Shown here: positions 6,232 to 6,937 of the stretch, piece after piece | Layout: every line of letters starts with the position of its first letter | Numbering within the stretch: position 1 is the stretch's first letter | NCBI GenBank assembly: GCA_030424825.1 | Contig: JAUHWE010000247.1 | Location: forward strand, 1 to 6,937 | Reading direction: 5' to 3' | Source: Verrucomicrobiia bacterium | GTDB lineage: Bacteria > Verrucomicrobiota > Verrucomicrobiia > Opitutales > Opitutaceae | DNA length: 6,937 nucleotides | Made by a program: the position numbers and the translations under genes | The notes under the pieces: generated by a model | Database searches by the model: none | The model's input: the letters and a program-made list of their open reading frames with translations, nothing else | Told to the model about the DNA's origin: nothing

Positions 6232-6280
6232 CTACCCTTAAGCGTCGAAAGAATTCAGCTTTTGAATACGGTTAGGGTAG
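6232..6280. repeat. Nested inverted repeat downstream of the RidA-family gene
   Basis: Outer arms CTACCCT (6232-6238) and AGGGTAG (6274-6280) enclose an inner stem ATTCA/TGAAT (6253-6257 and 6263-6267) with a 5-nt loop. It lies about 100 bp after the ridA-like stop codon on the minus strand. There it is followed by CTCTTACTTTTAG, which is T-rich but not a clean T-run. It could be a weak terminator for that gene, a processed 3' end, or chance pairing in AT-rich DNA. Confidence 0.3.
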
Positions 6281-6378
6281 GAATTGGTTGATGGGTGTAG
6301 TTGCTTTAAATGGAGGCAACTCAAAACACTGTCAACTCATTTAGATTACATCTGTAGTATTTGTGCGGTGAAACGGCG

Positions 6379-6849
6379 CTAGTCCTGCCACAATTCCGCG
6401 ATCAGGTGAATCTCAACCGTTGCGTTGAGGGGGAGTCCGTTTACGGAAACTGCTAATCTGGAATGCCTTCCGGCATCACCTAGGAGTTCTACGAGAAGAT
6501 CGGAAGCGCCGTTAATCACTTTCGGGCTGTCTGCAAAGCCGTCTATCCCATTTACGTAGCCCGCAACGTGTACAATTCGCTCGAGCCGGTCGAATTGATC
6601 GCTAGCGGCTCCAAGATTGGATAACGCGTTGAGAAGGCAGAGCTTCGCCGCTTCGTAACCCGACTCGATGGTTTGTTCTGCTCCCACTTTCCCGGCATAG
6701 ACCAGTTTTGTCCCTTCGGTGGGCAGTGTTCCAGACAGATACACTAGATTTTTGACGACGACATAGGGGAGGTAGTTCCCCTTGGCCTCCGGAGGCTGGG
6801 GAAGCTGGAGTCCGAGTCGGTTGAGGTTTTCTTGTAGCTCTTTTTGCAT
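6379..6849 (-). CDS. RidA family protein (YjgF/YER057c/UK114 superfamily)
   Basis: The product has 156 residues, somewhat longer than the roughly 130 of E. coli RidA. RidA proteins are cytosolic trimers that hydrolyse reactive enamine/imine intermediates of PLP-dependent enzymes, although several subfamilies have other or unknown roles. Visible features: a proline-rich N-terminal stretch (LPQPPEAKGNYLPYV), VYLSGTLP (37-43), GKVGAE (53-58), an EAAKLCLLNALSNLG helix, RIVHVAGYVN (91-100), PKVINGASDLLVELLG, and a C-terminal LPLNATVEIHLIAEL strand. R131 aligns with the catalytic-site Arg105 of E. coli RidA and E146 with Glu120, by position relative to the LP..(V/I)EI motif. The extended N-terminus and GKVG/INGASDL blocks fit the longer Atu1953-like subgroup. 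The ATG at 6849 is the only start before an upstream in-frame TGA, and it has no Shine-Dalgarno. It is probably transcribed separately from the motor operon, 580 bp away. Confidence 0.93.
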   Translation of the reverse strand: MQKELQENLNRLGLQLPQPPEAKGNYLPYVVVKNLVYLSGTLPTEGTKLVYAGKVGAEQTIESGYEAAKLCLLNALSNLGAASDQFDRLERIVHVAGYVNGIDGFADSPKVINGASDLLVELLGDAGRHSRLAVSVNGLPLNATVEIHLIAELWQD

Positions 6850-6925
6850 AGCGTTGGGTGTTAGGCAGTAGATCTGCGAAGTTCGTCAATACCGGTAAAT
6901 GCAGACGACTGCTCGTCGGCATGAT

Positions 6926-6931
6926 AGGAGG
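6926..6931 (+). promoter_or_regulatory. Shine-Dalgarno-like AGGAGG pointing out of the right edge
   Basis: A perfect AGGAGG on the plus strand is followed by ATCTCA at the window end. The last base could be the A of an ATG five bases after the motif, or a start could lie just beyond. This suggests a plus-strand gene beginning at or immediately past 6937, divergent from the RidA-family gene. The start codon itself is not visible, so this is an inference from one motif. Confidence 0.35.
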
Positions 6932-6937
6932 ATCTCA

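Larger units (their letters stand above)
5799..6378. other. 580-bp intergenic region without a convincing gene
   Basis: Open frames here are short and begin at poor starts. The longest, on the plus strand from a TTG near 5843, has an arginine-rich, low-quality translation and no ribosome-binding site. The part from about 6060 to 6310 is visibly richer in A and T than the neighbouring genes. The region holds the leader hairpin (5845-5874), a nested inverted repeat (6232-6280), a short inverted repeat AGTTGC/GCAACT (6299-6304 and 6316-6321), and TTGACA boxes on the minus strand (6053-6048 and 6335-6330). Neither box has a good -10 element at 16-18 bp. It must contain the operon promoter and the end of the ridA-like transcript, but I cannot place either with confidence. 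A small RNA gene is possible but unsupported. Confidence 0.6.

Noticed and set aside
6330..6335. A perfect -35 box TTGACA on the minus strand, possibly a promoter for the motor operon.
   Set aside because: At 16-18 bp spacing the -10 candidates (CCATTT, CATTTA, ATTTAA) match the consensus poorly, and it lies more than 500 bp from the gene.
6602..6922. A minus-strand frame of 106 codons overlapping the start of the RidA-family gene.
   Set aside because: It is out of frame with a clearly conserved RidA coding sequence, has proline/arginine-rich shadow composition, and its ATG lacks a ribosome-binding site.

Overview
The window looks like ordinary chromosomal DNA of a Gram-negative bacterium with an outer membrane. 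The evidence is two secreted or anchored periplasmic proteins, an ExbB/ExbD inner-membrane motor and Sec signal peptides. The gene set and order (DUF3450 protein, long ExbB-like protein, two ExbD proteins, TPR protein), weak Shine-Dalgarno sequences and AT-rich leaders recall Verrucomicrobia, especially Opitutae/Puniceicoccales. That taxonomic guess is an inference from gene order and sequence feel, not a proven placement.

Layout. Bases 1-1065 (+) hold the C-terminal half of uvrB, cut by the left edge. It converges on a five-gene minus-strand operon spanning about 5798 down to 1140, which ends in a strong, one-directional intrinsic terminator (1087-1113). In transcription order the operon encodes a secreted coiled-coil DUF3450 protein (5798-5031), an ExbB/TolQ-type channel with a large N-terminal periplasmic coiled-coil extension (4989-3595), two ExbD/TolR-type proteins (3460-3038 and 3004-2579), and a secreted TPR protein (2528-1140). 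A 580-bp stretch without a convincing gene (5799-6378) separates the operon from an upstream minus-strand RidA-family gene (6849-6379). At the right edge an AGGAGG on the plus strand suggests that a divergent gene begins just outside.

How the genes work together. The operon encodes a proton-driven ExbB-ExbD motor with dedicated periplasmic accessories. It resembles the TtpC/TonB2-type clusters of gammaproteobacteria (DUF3450, TtpC, ExbB2, ExbD2, TonB2, TPR). Here there is only one ExbB-like protein, ExbD is duplicated, and no TonB lies before the terminator. The channel residues are intact: E415, T387 and T420 in the ExbB-like protein, and D24 and D23 in the ExbD proteins. The two ExbD proteins share an identical 27-residue membrane segment while their periplasmic domains have diverged.

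Two strong RNA hairpins sit at informative places in the operon: one in the 5' leader (5845-5874) and one between exbB and the first exbD (3534-3583). Both gain G-U pairs when read as minus-strand RNA. The most interesting candidate here is therefore a TonB-less, double-ExbD variant of a TtpC-like motor with possible post-transcriptional control of subunit ratio.
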